64,000 nt of DNA from Cliona cf. orientalis (lineage: Eukaryota > Porifera > Demospongiae > Clionaida > Clionaidae), in NCBI GenBank assembly GCA_963930775.1, contig OZ005689.1:4340001-4404000 (forward strand), in the 5' to 3' direction. Below the pieces are notes generated by a model, which did no database searches, was not told the origin of the DNA, and was given only the letters and a program-made list of their open reading frames with translations. Within the stretch, counting starts at the first letter, position 1. The number at the start of each line of letters is the position of its first letter. The position numbers and the translations under genes were made by a program. This document shows positions 11,594-22,184 of this stretch, piece by piece.

Positions 11594-14497
11594 ATGAATA
11601 TGCTCCCGCAATCAGCAATCCTAGTATGTCTAATGTTGTTCAGAATCTGCGAATATGGAGAGTGTGAGCAAGTTTACATCATACCTTCGCCGGAGAGTCC
11701 TTGCCCAGCACTGCAGTTACCTTGCTATACTCTAATGGAATACATAAACAGTATAACGCTGTGTCAAAGTTCCAATGTTGCTCTGACTTTTGTTCCAGGA
11801 AACCATATACTTGGAACTGACTTTTCTATCACCAACAAAACCTGCTTTTTGATGTCAACTGTGGCATACTATAATTATAATGCTTCTTCAAGCTGCACTA
11901 TTACATGCATTAATTCAAGCAGAATGGATTTAAGCTTAATTGGTACAGTGCTAGTGAGTGGCCTTTCTTTTATGAAATGTGGAGGCAATATTGCTAGAAA
12001 TGTCAATCGTTTCTTACTTAAGAATTCGAATTTTACCATGGATCCACATTCTGCTTACATGTACAGAGGAAGAGCATGGTCTGTATTTGGATCAGAAATT
12101 CTCTCAATTGATAATTGCATATTCACAAATAATGCAGCATCTTATCAAGCTGGAGCACTGTATGTATCGGCTGTCTTGAACGTAACTATTACTGCATGCA
12201 CATTTAATAATAATACTGCTCGCGGCGGAGGAGGACAAGGGGGAGTTGTGTACATCAGTGCAACAAATTCCATCATTGATGGGTCTATATTTTTCAACAA
12301 CAGTATTCAAGGAGGAGGAGCAGAAGGAGGAGCATTATATGTTGATGCAGTGCAATCTGTCATCAACAATTCTACGTTTGAATGCAATACGATACATGGT
12401 GGCAGTGCAAATGGGGGAGCATTATATATTGATGCAGTGGAATCTGTCATCAGCAGTTCTACATTTGAATGCAATACGATACGTGGTGGCAGTGCAAATG
12501 GGGGAGCATTATATATTGATGTAGTGGAATCTGTCATCAGCAGTTCTATGTTTGAATGCAATACGATACGTGGTGGCAGTGCAAATGGGGGAGCATTATA
12601 TATTGATGCAGTGGAATCTATCATCAACAGTTCTACGTTTGAATGCAATACGATATATGGTGGCAGCGTGAAAGGAGGAGCATTATATGTTAATGCAATG
12701 GAGTCAGTCATTAACAGTTCCTCATTTGAACGCAACACGGTACATGGTGGCAGCGTACAGGGGGGAGCATTGTATGTCAGAGCAGCAAATTCAAGTGTTG
12801 GTATGTCTACATTCATCAATAATACGGTAACTCATGGAGTGCCTTGGTATATTATTGCAAACAGCTCGATTATAAGCCATGATGCTACTTATGAAGGGAT
12901 AGAATTGTACTGGACTTATAACTATATCATGACCCTTACTGATGGAATCTGTGGTGAGTCAAGGATAATAATAGTTTGTGTAACCTATGGCTATACAATC
13001 TATGTGCATAGTGGCCGGCAAGGGTGATCAAACTAGGGTCACCATGCACCCTCGTTCTATATGATAGCTATTATATAGACACTGTTTAGGAAGTTTCTAC
13101 GTGAATTAGAAAATGAAAGGGCTCTATGTAGAATCCCGAGTGAAGTGAAGGTTCTACGGAGCCCTGAGGTCTTCTAAATCACATGGAAACCTAAATCATA
13201 TTAAAGCACTGTATAATAGCCTGAGAATACATTGTAGGGGTTCTATCAAAATCTTGTTGGGATTCTATCAGACTTGTAGGAGTTCCATCACTTTAAACCT
13301 GCTAATGACAAATCAGATTGCAGTATTTGTTACAACTATGATCTAAGAAGCTTTTAATAATATTATTGTTGTTACCAAAGATAATGATAATTATATGCAG
13401 GCCAATTTCCTAGACCAGTGAACTGTCAACCACCTCGACCTCCTATCAATGGTACTGTAAAGTATAACACAACACAGGAGGGGTCACTGTCTGTATACAA
13501 ATGTGATAATGGGTTCATTCCTTATGGAGAATTCAAAACAAAATGCTATCAAACGGGACAATGGTTCCCTGATCCCATGGAACTAACTTGCATTGAAGAG
13601 CCCTGTAAGTGTATTAAATCTATAGCTTAAACCATAATAATAATAATTATTATAACTCAACTAATACAAACTATTTCAGTCAACTGTACCATCCTTCCGT
13701 CTATACCTATTAATGGTGTTCTTCTGAATTTGACTTCAACCTCTGCTGTTATCGGGTGTGCAGCTGATGATAACTTGAATACTGTAACAGTCACATGCGT
13801 GAGCCAAAATGTGTGGAGCCACCCCACTGACCTTATTGAATGTTCTTTGCCTGTGGAAACTACAAATACTAGTAAATGATCTTGACCATGCACACAATGT
13901 CATAATCATAATAATACTTCAGCCGTCTATAATCATTGAATAGATATGATGCATGTATAACCCATACATAATAGTGCATAATAATAAGTTATATAGTATG
14001 CCACATCAGCTAAACTAAATTGTCATTTTCAATACAGGAAAAGGCGGTAGTGGGACGTTGATATTGGCTACGACAACTATCACATCAGTTTTCATCTCTT
14101 GTTTTGTAATCATTATGTTTATAATATTCTGTATATGGGCTGTCATTTTTAAGAAGAAGCATAAAGGTTAGGCTATATTATGCTATTAAGACCATCATGA
14201 ATTATTACTAAAGACCACATGTAAAACTGTATTGCTGTTGATGACAATAACATTATACATCATACTATAGGCAATGGTAATGATCGAAGCGTAGGTACTT
14301 CAACCACTCCCGCACCATATTATGAAGAAATACAACCATCATATTATAATCAAGTATCAAATGAAAATCTGAAACGCAATCAATTGCAAGAAGATCTTGA
14401 GCTTCAGGAGAATACAGCTTATCAAATTACAACTTTGAATTCAAAAGAAATTGAACTTCATGAGAATGCTGCTTATTGCAGTGTCAAAGTTTACTGA
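11594..14497 (+). CDS. Single-pass surface protein: beta-helix repeats, two sushi domains, tyrosine-rich tail
   Basis: Five exons, 11594-12953, 13401-13604, 13680-13871, 14038-14166 and 14271-14497, all joined in phase 1, give 703 residues. A signal peptide (about residues 1-24) precedes a right-handed beta-helix-like region with Asn-rich strands. This contains about six 29-residue tandem repeats of the type GGALYIDAVESVISSSTFEC (about residues 245-415). Exons 2 and 3 each encode a sushi/CCP module with four cysteines. Exon 4 encodes a transmembrane helix (about 593-622) followed by KKKHK. Exon 5 is a cytoplasmic tail with YEEI (Tyr646), YNQV (Tyr654) and two related blocks, ENTAYQI and ENAAYCSV. 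The architecture suggests an extracellular recognition receptor with SH2-binding tyrosines. The exon structure and domains are seen; the signalling role is inferred. Confidence 0.85.
12327..12820 (+). repeat. 87-base coding tandem repeat in the beta-helix
   Basis: Consecutive 87-base units beginning ggagcattatat encode 29-residue beta-helix coils. The three central units are nearly identical at the DNA level and the outer ones are more diverged, which suggests recent unit duplication or gene conversion. The long open frame on the opposite strand (12307-12819) is a shadow of this repeat. Confidence 0.85.
13080..13212. repeat. Palindromic element in intron 1 of the sushi receptor gene
   Basis: The arms run tttaggaagtttctacgtga ... 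gggctct and agagccc-like text ... aaatcacatggaaacctaaa. They are bounded by cactgt on both sides and have a tagaatcccgagtgaag-type centre. It is related in sequence to elements at 20258-20400 and 24640-24782. Confidence 0.7.
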
Positions 14498-15067
14498 CTG
14501 TTTGATCAAGATAGAGAAAGCATGCTCTATTATTATTATTATTATTATAGCTATAGTGTTACAGTATTATATTATGTAGCAAGGTTTTTAAACATCTGCA
14601 GGAGACTGCTACAGAGTGCACATAATTATTAGGACCTAGTTATTGTAGCAGCATGCAATAACTTTTAATTAGAGACAGAGAACTAGTTTTTAGATAATAA
14701 GTTTTTTTTTGTATGGATATCAAACTCCCAAAAGTATAATAAATATGCGCACACAACTAGCTATAGTAGTCTCGAATCCAGACCCCTCCCTTTCCCGCAG
14801 CGCTGGATGTATTGCATCACCAGCACGCTGGTGATGCAATACATCCAATACATCCAGCGCTGCGGGAAAGGGAGGGGTCTGGATTCGAGACTATAGCTAT
14901 AGCTATAAGTGACGATCACAAAAGTCGATGATGATGCATGATAATTGTATTCATGCCCAACACCTTGAGGGCGCGCGCTGATTTGTGCAAACTGTGAAGA
15001 TCAACATTAATTAATGTGATTAACTATTATCCGCACCCTGCACGACCTCTCGCTTTAATTAATGCCA
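14498..15067. other. Intergenic spacer with a long palindrome
   Basis: Apart from the palindrome at about 14760-14905, this holds microsatellite-like attatt runs and no recognisable gene. Confidence 0.5.
14760..14905. repeat. Near-perfect palindrome, arms over 60 bases
   Basis: The left arm, ending at about 14826, contains tctcgaatccagacccctcc. The right arm, from about 14830, returns ggaggggtctggattcgaga, so the two strands mirror each other almost perfectly. The only clear break is a 9-base tandem duplication, aatacatcc, in the right arm. It would extrude as a long hairpin. Confidence 0.9.
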
Positions 15068-15075
15068 TGACGTCA
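15068..15075 (+). promoter_or_regulatory. CRE-like palindrome TGACGTCA
   Basis: A full TGACGTCA octamer, the consensus for CREB/ATF factors, lies 67 bases ahead of the ATG at 15142. The sequence is exact; its use is inferred from position only. Confidence 0.5.
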
Positions 15076-15141
15076 GAGAACTCAATAGCTATATACGTGA
15101 ACGTGACAGGAGAGAGAGTTTAATAGCTACCTCGGGCTGTG

Positions 15142-18100
15142 ATGCTCTTGCTTATACTTGTAGTAAGTCTTGTTGGATTGTTGCTCCACACTCCAGAACT
15201 TGTGGGAGCAGCTGCAGTGATCTACTATGTTACCCCATCTCATGAACCACCCAATCCCGACTGTCCCGCCCCATTCAGTGGTGATCCATGTGAAACTCTA
15301 GACCACTATGCCAGCAATGTCACCGGATATTTTGCTGGGAATGATAATGTGACAATGATATTCTTGAGTGGGAATCACACGTCTAAAATTTGTTTTATTT
15401 TCTCTTGCCCGAGTCCTAGTGAACCCTGTCTGGACCTCACCATGGTCGGTTTGAGGGATGACGTAGAAATTCACCTCGGGTGTGACTTCACGTTATCGTA
15501 TGTTAAGATATTGACCATGTCGAACTTGACTATTCACGGCAATGAAAAGTATGGTGTCATCCTCGAAGAAGCTCCAACTATAGGAATGGCACTGAATCAA
15601 GTGACATTCATGGGTGCACTTTTGTATTTTGGTGGCCACTTGTCCTCCAGCGTCACACTGAACAATTCTCACTTTGAGGCCAGCTTGATCGAGATGGAAT
15701 CCAAATCCTCTAATGTTAATGTATCGATTTTGCAGTCAACCTTTATAACAGGGTCTCACCAGGCAAATACAGTATCCATGTACATGATACATGATTCTGT
15801 GTATGTCACCCTGATCATTAATGGTGTTGTTGTTACAAGTCAGTCTGATATTGAACTACAAGCACCTCCGCCACGGTACAGTAACTGTACATTGTCAACT
15901 CCTGACTCAATAGTGGTAGCAGATGTATCGATATGCTTGATGACTGGCAGGCTTGACACGCATATAACAAATAGTAGCTTTTCACGTGAACATGGAATGG
16001 CATTTCATTACCAGTTGGGGACTAAAGCACATGATTCCATTTTAAATGTTAAGTTTGAAAATGCTTCGTTTCAGAATTACGACAATGGAGCAATAACCTT
16101 AAGATTCCTTACGTTTGCTGTGCGGATAAATGTTAAATTTGTGTACTGCAGCTTTGAGAATAATTCACTCACTAGCACAGCTGATAGTTCCAGCGGAAGT
16201 GGAGCCTCTGGTGTACAAATAATATATCCCCTGCATGGTGAGGCTGATTATACAGATGTCAATCACACAGTCAAATTTGAACGGTGTATGTTTCACCGTA
16301 ATATTGGTCAAGTTGTCTTGCTATACAAGTCAAAATATATAACTTTCGTGGACTGTACATTCACTGAAAACAATGGAACTGGCATTGTTGCTTTTCACAC
16401 CTACCACTTACGTTTCTCTGGTCAAATGAAGTTTCTGAACAATTCAGCATATCGTGGTTCAGGACTGGTTTTAACGGAATCACCGCTTTACATTGACCAC
16501 ACAACTTCTATCACGTTTTATGGAAACTTAGCATCTAACAAAGGTGGAGGTATACTGGTCGAGGGACATTCAGTTACTGCTGAAGACAATCCTGCTACCA
16601 TTCAACACTGCTTTTATCAAATAAAAGGAAAGAATGGTACTCAAAAGTTTAATTTCACCGCCAATTTTGCTTCTCTGGGAGGGCATGACATCTACGGTTC
16701 ACCCTTAGCTAGTTACTGCCTAGCATATTATGATCCGTCGGACCATCAAGCAATAATTATAAGGAGCTATGAACAATTAGAAGCAAATATGTTTCACTTT
16801 CAATCCAAGACCCTCTCCTCTATAACATCTGATCCCCAACGTGTATGCATCTGTAATGATTCTTACAGTCCCGTATGCGACGACGTGGATAGCATATTCT
16901 TATCCGGTTACACTCTTTATCCTGGGGAGGTGTTTAACCTCTCTGTGGCAGTTGTGGGGGTGGAATTTGGTACAGTGGCTGGTGTGGTTCAAACAAACTT
17001 AGTACAACCTGATGGTATAGTAAATCCGGAGTACCATCCGGTGTTTAATGTCACCAAATGCACAGACTTGAACTTCACTGTGTTTCATCCCAGCCCGAGT
17101 CAAGTGACCATGTACCTCACTATCCAAAACCGCTATGCTCCCTACTATGACAAGAAAATAATCATGGAATCCATAACGACTTATCATGAAAACCACAACA
17201 TTATACCTTCTGAATTGCTAACTGTGCCGATATTTGTCGATATCACTCTCCTACCATGTCCACCAGGCTTTCGACTTGTAGGAAAACACCCCAAATGTGA
17301 CTGCTATCCCCAAATTGCTGAATTCATTGTATGTAGTATTGTTAACGGCACAGGTTTAGTGTCTAGAAACCGTACAGTGTGGATTGGCATTGACAATGAC
17401 AACAATAACACAATATTTAGCAAAAGCTGTCCTTTTGAATATTGCCAGTTTGATCAGGTAGTGGTCGATATATCAACTGACACTGACTCACAATGTGCAT
17501 TCAACCGTGCAGGAAGGCTATGCGGTGGATGTATGGAAGGATACAGCTTGGCAATAGGAAGTACTCACTGTCTTCACTGCCCAAATAGCAGCTACTTTGC
17601 TCTAGTACTATTTTTCATTTTTGCTGGCCTTGTACTTGTGCTGCTAATACACATTCTTAACCTCACTATCACACAGGGCACTATCAATGGTATTGTCCTC
17701 TATGCAAACATCATCTGGACTTATGAGGAAGTGCTGTTTCCCAGGAGAGATATGCTGATTCTTCCCCTCAGGATCTTCTTGGCTTGGCTCAATCTTGATT
17801 TTGGAATAGAATCTTGCTTTGTTCGAGGTCTGAGTGCCTTCTGGAGCTCATGGCTACAGTTTATCTTCCCACTCTACATCTGGAGCATAGCCGTGGTGAT
17901 CATACTTATGTGCCGACACTCTACTAGGTTTACAAAGATGTTTGGTGATAGAGCTGTACCTCTGCTGGCTACTCTCTCTCTAATGTCCTACCTTAAACTC
18001 TTGCGTACTATTGTCGATATCTGCTTGTATACAACACTGACTGTCTATCCATCTGAGTCAAAGATTGTTATTTGGTACCTTGATGGAAATCTGCTGTATG

Positions 18101-18768
18101 GTCGCTATCCCCATATCTTCCTACTTTTGGTTGCCATAGCAACTTTTATGCTTGTGTACGTACCATACACAGTGGTCATGTTTTTCATCCAGTGGCTCAG
18201 GAGATTTAGTCACCTCAGGCTGCTCAAGTGGATCTCGAAATTCAATCCGGTTTTTGATGCTCATCTAGCTCCTTTGAAGGACAAGCATCAGTACTGGTTT
18301 GGAGTCCTGTTGATTCTAAGGGGTGTGCTCCTGGTCATTTTCACACTAACATCTGCCGATTATCCAGAAACAAATCTCCTTATCTTATTCATTACTACAA
18401 CTACCTTGTTCTTTTATGCAATGTATTTCCAGTTCTATAAGTCAAAGGTGACGCTGTTACTTGAAGGTTTATCGCTTATGAATCTGATTCTAGTTGCTGG
18501 TTGTAGCCTTTATGTAGTAGCAGTACACGGAGATCAGAGTGCTTTGATCAATGTTTCTGTCTCGATAATGGTGGTGCAATTCTCTGCTGTCATTGTATGG
18601 CACTGTGTTCAAATTTGCTGCTTGAAAAGCATGCAGAGACGAGGCTACTTAAATGTTGAAACTGTCCCTGAATCTGATGTAAACACCAGACAAGTGAACG
18701 CAAAGGCAGATGACTTCGATGAGACAGATGAACTACGTGATTCAGTGCTCATTAGCAAAACTTACTAA
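15142..18768 (+). CDS. Large beta-helix ectodomain protein with polytopic C-terminal membrane domain
   Basis: A single-exon frame of 1208 residues. I start at the ATG at 15142; the codon before it is GTG and not a eukaryotic start. Residues 1-24 form a signal peptide. The ectodomain (to about 815) has many N-glycosylation sequons and beta-helix-like repeats (SxFxxN turns). It ends in a cysteine-rich knot with CGGCMEGYSLAIG near residue 793. About nine to ten hydrophobic helices follow (about 817-1160), including AWLNLDFGIESCF and YWFGVLLILRGVLL, and then an acidic cytoplasmic tail. I know such proteins only as uncharacterised invertebrate surface proteins; receptor or transport function is unproven. 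Partial copies lie at 9430-10600, 19503-20255 and 24380-24640, so this is the intact member of a local family. Confidence 0.85.
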   Translation: MLLLILVVSLVGLLLHTPELVGAAAVIYYVTPSHEPPNPDCPAPFSGDPCETLDHYASNVTGYFAGNDNVTMIFLSGNHTSKICFIFSCPSPSEPCLDLTMVGLRDDVEIHLGCDFTLSYVKILTMSNLTIHGNEKYGVILEEAPTIGMALNQVTFMGALLYFGGHLSSSVTLNNSHFEASLIEMESKSSNVNVSILQSTFITGSHQANTVSMYMIHDSVYVTLIINGVVVTSQSDIELQAPPPRYSNCTLSTPDSIVVADVSICLMTGRLDTHITNSSFSREHGMAFHYQLGTKAHDSILNVKFENASFQNYDNGAITLRFLTFAVRINVKFVYCSFENNSLTSTADSSSGSGASGVQIIYPLHGEADYTDVNHTVKFERCMFHRNIGQVVLLYKSKYITFVDCTFTENNGTGIVAFHTYHLRFSGQMKFLNNSAYRGSGLVLTESPLYIDHTTSITFYGNLASNKGGGILVEGHSVTAEDNPATIQHCFYQIKGKNGTQKFNFTANFASLGGHDIYGSPLASYCLAYYDPSDHQAIIIRSYEQLEANMFHFQSKTLSSITSDPQRVCICNDSYSPVCDDVDSIFLSGYTLYPGEVFNLSVAVVGVEFGTVAGVVQTNLVQPDGIVNPEYHPVFNVTKCTDLNFTVFHPSPSQVTMYLTIQNRYAPYYDKKIIMESITTYHENHNIIPSELLTVPIFVDITLLPCPPGFRLVGKHPKCDCYPQIAEFIVCSIVNGTGLVSRNRTVWIGIDNDNNNTIFSKSCPFEYCQFDQVVVDISTDTDSQCAFNRAGRLCGGCMEGYSLAIGSTHCLHCPNSSYFALVLFFIFAGLVLVLLIHILNLTITQGTINGIVLYANIIWTYEEVLFPRRDMLILPLRIFLAWLNLDFGIESCFVRGLSAFWSSWLQFIFPLYIWSIAVVIILMCRHSTRFTKMFGDRAVPLLATLSLMSYLKLLRTIVDICLYTTLTVYPSESKIVIWYLDGNLLYGRYPHIFLLLVAIATFMLVYVPYTVVMFFIQWLRRFSHLRLLKWISKFNPVFDAHLAPLKDKHQYWFGVLLILRGVLLVIFTLTSADYPETNLLILFITTTTLFFYAMYFQFYKSKVTLLLEGLSLMNLILVAGCSLYVVAVHGDQSALINVSVSIMVVQFSAVIVWHCVQICCLKSMQRRGYLNVETVPESDVNTRQVNAKADDFDETDELRDSVLISKTY

Positions 18769-19184
18769 TGAATGTGTGTATAATAATAATATTATTATTA
18801 TGCATCAGCTATGTATAATATTATGACAATGTCATTGCATGTAGCTAGTTTAATACTGTGCAGTGATGCTATTGTATAATATAACTTTATGCAAATGACT
18901 CAGGTACCCAACGTCTTGCCGCCCTCGAGTCCTCTCCGACTGAACTGAATCATCTCCAGCTCCCAAAGAGTTTTCTCTATCTATCATAATATCAAAAGAT
19001 ACCAATACAGTATTGTTGATAGGTACTGTAAGGAGCATGATCACTAAACTTATGAAATTGAATGTGTGAAATTCGTATGGAATAATTTGAAATAGACATT
19101 GTAGTCACGGTTCCTATACCTATAGTAAATCCATAGATACAATATTGGTAGCTAGACAGAGAAGTGAAATGAAAGTTCGCCTAT
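18769..19184. other. Intergenic, no gene supported
   Basis: Downstream of the large surface-protein gene. A minus-strand stretch at about 18900-18990 is GC-richer than its surroundings and reads as a Ser/Asp-rich peptide, but it has no recognisable domain or splice context. Confidence 0.4.
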
Positions 19185-19500
19185 ATTATAATGTGTGAAA
19201 GACGGTAGCTTGCAATAGCTAGAAAAGGCACCACCTGGTCATTAGATATGTTAATAGTTACATGCTAAGTAATTTCAAAATTGCTACAATGTTGGAAGTG
19301 CATGACTTCATTTCAACAGACACCAGCAAAAGTTAGTCCTCGGAAGTGTACAGAGTTCCTGTATCTCGAGCTTCATGGTTGCTATAAAAGCAAGCAGAAG
19401 TTTCGAACCATTTCAAGCCTGCTCACTTGACTGAAAACAAGCATAGATTGAACTGTGAATTAAAAAATTTCATCACCATCACCATCTACAGTAGCTAGCT
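19185..19500 (+). promoter_or_regulatory. Orphan copy of the peptide-gene upstream module and TATA promoter
   Basis: 19185-19320 resembles the upstream module of peptide genes 2 and 3 (acctggtcatta ... ggaagtgcatgactt). TATAAAAGCAAGCA at 19383-19396, then GTTTCGAACCA and TTCAAGCC, match their promoters. No peptide exon follows; a beta-helix pseudogene begins at about 19503 instead. It appears to be the remains of a further peptide gene whose body was lost. Confidence 0.75.
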
Positions 19501-19502
19501 AT

Positions 19503-20255
19503 ACAGGTTTAGTATCAAGAAACCATACAGTGCGGATTGGCATTGATAATGATAATAAATTTCAGCAAAAGCTGATGTCCTTTCGAGTATTATCAGTTTG
19601 ACCAGGTAGTAGTAATGGACACATACACAATATTATGCATGCGGTGGGTGTGCAGAAGGTTACAGCTTGGCAATATATAGGAAATACCCACTGTTTTCAC
19701 TGTCCAAACACTAGCTAGCTACTTTGGCTCTAGTATTATTCTTTACTTTTGCTGGCCTAGCACTTATCCACATTCTTACCACACAGAGCTATGGTGATTC
19801 TTCCCCTCAGGATCTTCTTGGCCTCGCTCACTCTCAATTTCAGAATAGAATCTTGCTTCGTTAATGTAAAAGGTCTGAGTGCCTTTTGGAGCTCTTAGCT
19901 ACAGTTTATTTTCCCACTCTACATAGCCATGCGATCATACTTGTGTGCTGACACTCTACTAGGCTTACAAAGATGCTTAAATGGGTGATAGAGCTGTTCC
20001 TCTGCTGGCTACTCTCTTCCTGATATCTTATCTTAATGTACTGTTGTCGTATACAACACTGACTGTGTATCCATCTGAGTCAAAGATTATTAAATTAGGT
20101 ACCTTGATGGAAGTTTGCTCTATGGTCGCTATCCCTAAGGGGTATACTCCTGGTCATTTTCACACTAACATCTGCTGATTATCCAGAAACGAATCTCCTT
20201 ATCTTATTCATTGCTACAACTACCTTGTTCTTTTATGCACTGTATATAGGATCAA
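19503..20255 (+). pseudogene. Decayed copy of the polytopic C-terminal region
   Basis: Aligns with about 17350-18430 of the intact gene at 15142-18768. Examples are ggtttagtatcaagaaacc against ggtttagtgtctagaaacc, and cttcccctcaggatcttctt shared exactly. Several internal deletions, frameshifts and stops are visible, and no long frame is retained. The part right of about 20020 is included in the tandem duplication and recurs at 24374-24640. Confidence 0.85.
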
Positions 20256-20257
20256 AA

Positions 20258-20400
20258 GTTTTTAGGCAGTGTTAGTCGGTTTCTATGTAATTTAGAAGAT
20301 GTAAGAGCTCTGTAGAACCCTTGCTCCGCTCGGGATTCTACATAATATTATTATAGGCCTTCGATCTTCTAAATCACGTAGAAACCTCCTAAACTGTACA
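20258..20400. repeat. Palindromic element, unit 1
   Basis: Arms start with tttctatgtaatttagaaga and return with tcttctaaatcacgtagaaa; the centre is cttgctccgctcgggattcta. It shares its arms with the element at 13080-13212 and is inserted at the end of the beta-helix pseudogene. Confidence 0.75.
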
Positions 20401-20811
20401 TGTGTCTATAGCTATTATAATAATATAGCAGCTCTTGTCTGGCACATTGAGAATATATAGACTATATTATTATAAGTATAATAATTGTGCCTGGAGTTCC
20501 TGAACATGATTATACCGTATAATATGTACTTAGTTCAAAATTAATCGTAGCTGATTCCTAGGGTTCCGGAATGCTACATAGGTAATTCTCTTTCTTCTAG
20601 CTTGCTTCAAAGCTATGTATTTTCGGAGCACAATAGTAAATTAAACATTAAGGCTATACTGTAAGGAATATGATCACTAAATTCCTATAATATGAGATGG
20701 TATGAAGTTTTTATAGTACACATGTAGCTGTATATATTATGCAATATACAGATAATTATCGTACTAACTGTACCTATTATAAATTTAATTACCATAATAA
20801 TATGCACTGAT

Positions 20812-21190
20812 AAGACGGTATAGCTTTCATGCAATACTATTAGCATGAAAAGATACTACCTGGTCATTAAGGGATATGTAGGAGTAAGGTGCATGCTAAT
20901 TTAAGCCCTTCTGATTTTAATTGCTACAACAATGGAAGTGCATGACTTAGATTCGATAGATATACCTCCACAGCTAAATTATTTAGCTTACTGATAATAA
21001 TGCATGATATAGATATTATAATATTATGTGAACGACAGTGTAGCTTTCATGTAATAGCGTGAAAAGACACTACCAGGTCATTAACGGTCACATAGGAGTA
21101 AGGTAGCTACATGCTAATTTAAGCCCTTCTGATTTTAATTACTACAATGATGGAAGTGCATGACTTTGACTCAATAGATATAATATTATA
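20812..21190 (+). promoter_or_regulatory. Duplicated upstream module of peptide gene 2
   Basis: Two copies of a roughly 150-base block (about 20812-20970 and 21029-21185). Each contains gctttcatg..a..catgaaaaga, ctacc(t/a)ggtcattaa, ggagtaaggt, catgctaatttaagcccttc and ggaagtgcatgactt. The CTTTCATG and CATGAAAAG parts form a short inverted repeat. The same pair occurs before gene 3 and once at 19185-19320, always upstream of the TATA promoter, so it is a candidate enhancer. Confidence 0.65.
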
Positions 21191-21288
21191 TATGTACCTC
21201 ACAGCTAAATTATTTAGCTTTTTGAATTACATGTATATGAATGTAATTAAGGAGTTCCTATATCTCAGGCCTCGAGCTCAGTGACCAC

Positions 21289-21295
21289 TATAAAA
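21289..21295 (+). promoter_or_regulatory. TATA box of cysteine-rich peptide gene 2
   Basis: TATAAAA is followed by GCAAGCAAAAGTTTCGAACC and TTCAAGCC. Transcription probably starts about 25-30 bases downstream. A 5' UTR intron from about 21391 (GTAAGG) to the CAG at 21468-21470 is likely. Confidence 0.75.
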
Positions 21296-21477
21296 GCAAG
21301 CAAAAGTTTCGAACCAATTCAAGCCCACTCACTTGACTAACAACAGTGCAGATTGAATTGTGGATTGAAGAGTCTCACTATCTACTTCAGTGTAAGGTGA
21401 AATATTACAGAACCCAACCACTTGCACTATGCATATATACCTGTGTTTTGCTAAAATTATGTTCACTGCAGGAAATA

Positions 21478-21991
21478 ATGATTCGAAAACTATTCATTCT
21501 TGGTCTGATTGTGGCAGCCTGCCTGGTACTCACTCAGGGAAAACCAAATTTCCAAGCCAAGATAGAGGATTATGCTGAGGCCCTTATTCAAGGTATACAC
21601 AAAAACATAGTAGTGCATGCATAGAATCGCGTACATAAAATACAACATTATTATTATGTGCACACTATATCATGCATTATAGAGGCTATCAACCAGAGTT
21701 TTGAAGAGTTAGCATCAGGTAACCAATATTAATGCGCTTGAGTACTCATTATTGTGCATCTATGCAGTAATTATTATAATTGTAGCAGTTATGCATTAAT
21801 ATTTATTAATATTATTGGTGATTCCACTCATGACAGTACAAAAGAAGGACTGTACTGGCAAATTCTTAGGTCAAAGGAATCACATGCACAACTGCAAAGG
21901 AAAGTGTTGTTCACCAAACCGGAATGGAAGTAACGGATACAGATGTGATGGAAAAAGTCAGAAATACTGTGGCTATTGCTTCTCCAAATGA
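21478..21991 (+). CDS. Small secreted cysteine-rich peptide, copy 2
   Basis: Exons 21478-21592, 21683-21718 and 21837-21991, joined in phase 1, encode 101 residues. Residues 1-21 are a signal peptide. Residues 22 to about 51 are an acidic propiece (EDYAEALIQ, NQSFEELAS) partly encoded by the 36-base middle exon. The last exon encodes a basic region beginning QKKDC with seven cysteines in the order C, C, CC, C, C, C, and a terminal CGYCFSK. KK before the first cysteine is a possible proprotein cleavage site. Charge and cysteine density resemble secreted antimicrobial or venom-type peptides, but I recognise no named family and the function is unknown. The start is the first ATG after the inferred 5' UTR intron. 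Confidence 0.85.
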
Positions 21992-22184
21992 GGTTAGTAA
22001 AAGCTGTCATCATCAATTTACACAATGTCACGTAGCTAACTTAAAGGCTAGGCAAGCTAGAACATAATATGGAAAGGGTGGAGAGTTGAGCATCATGTAG
22101 TCACTGCTGAGCAGTCACGGCCTACAGTCACACGAGTATATAGTTGTTAGGCTAACTTCAAAGGTATTTTCCCACAGTGATACT

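Noticed and set aside
12307-12819. 170-residue open frame on the minus strand
   Set aside because: It is the antisense of the 87-base coding repeat; its periodic protein (YNAPPF, IVLHSN) follows the repeat period and has no splice or start context.
15139-15141. Start of the large beta-helix protein at 15139
   Set aside because: The codon is GTG; the first ATG is 15142 and begins a good signal peptide.
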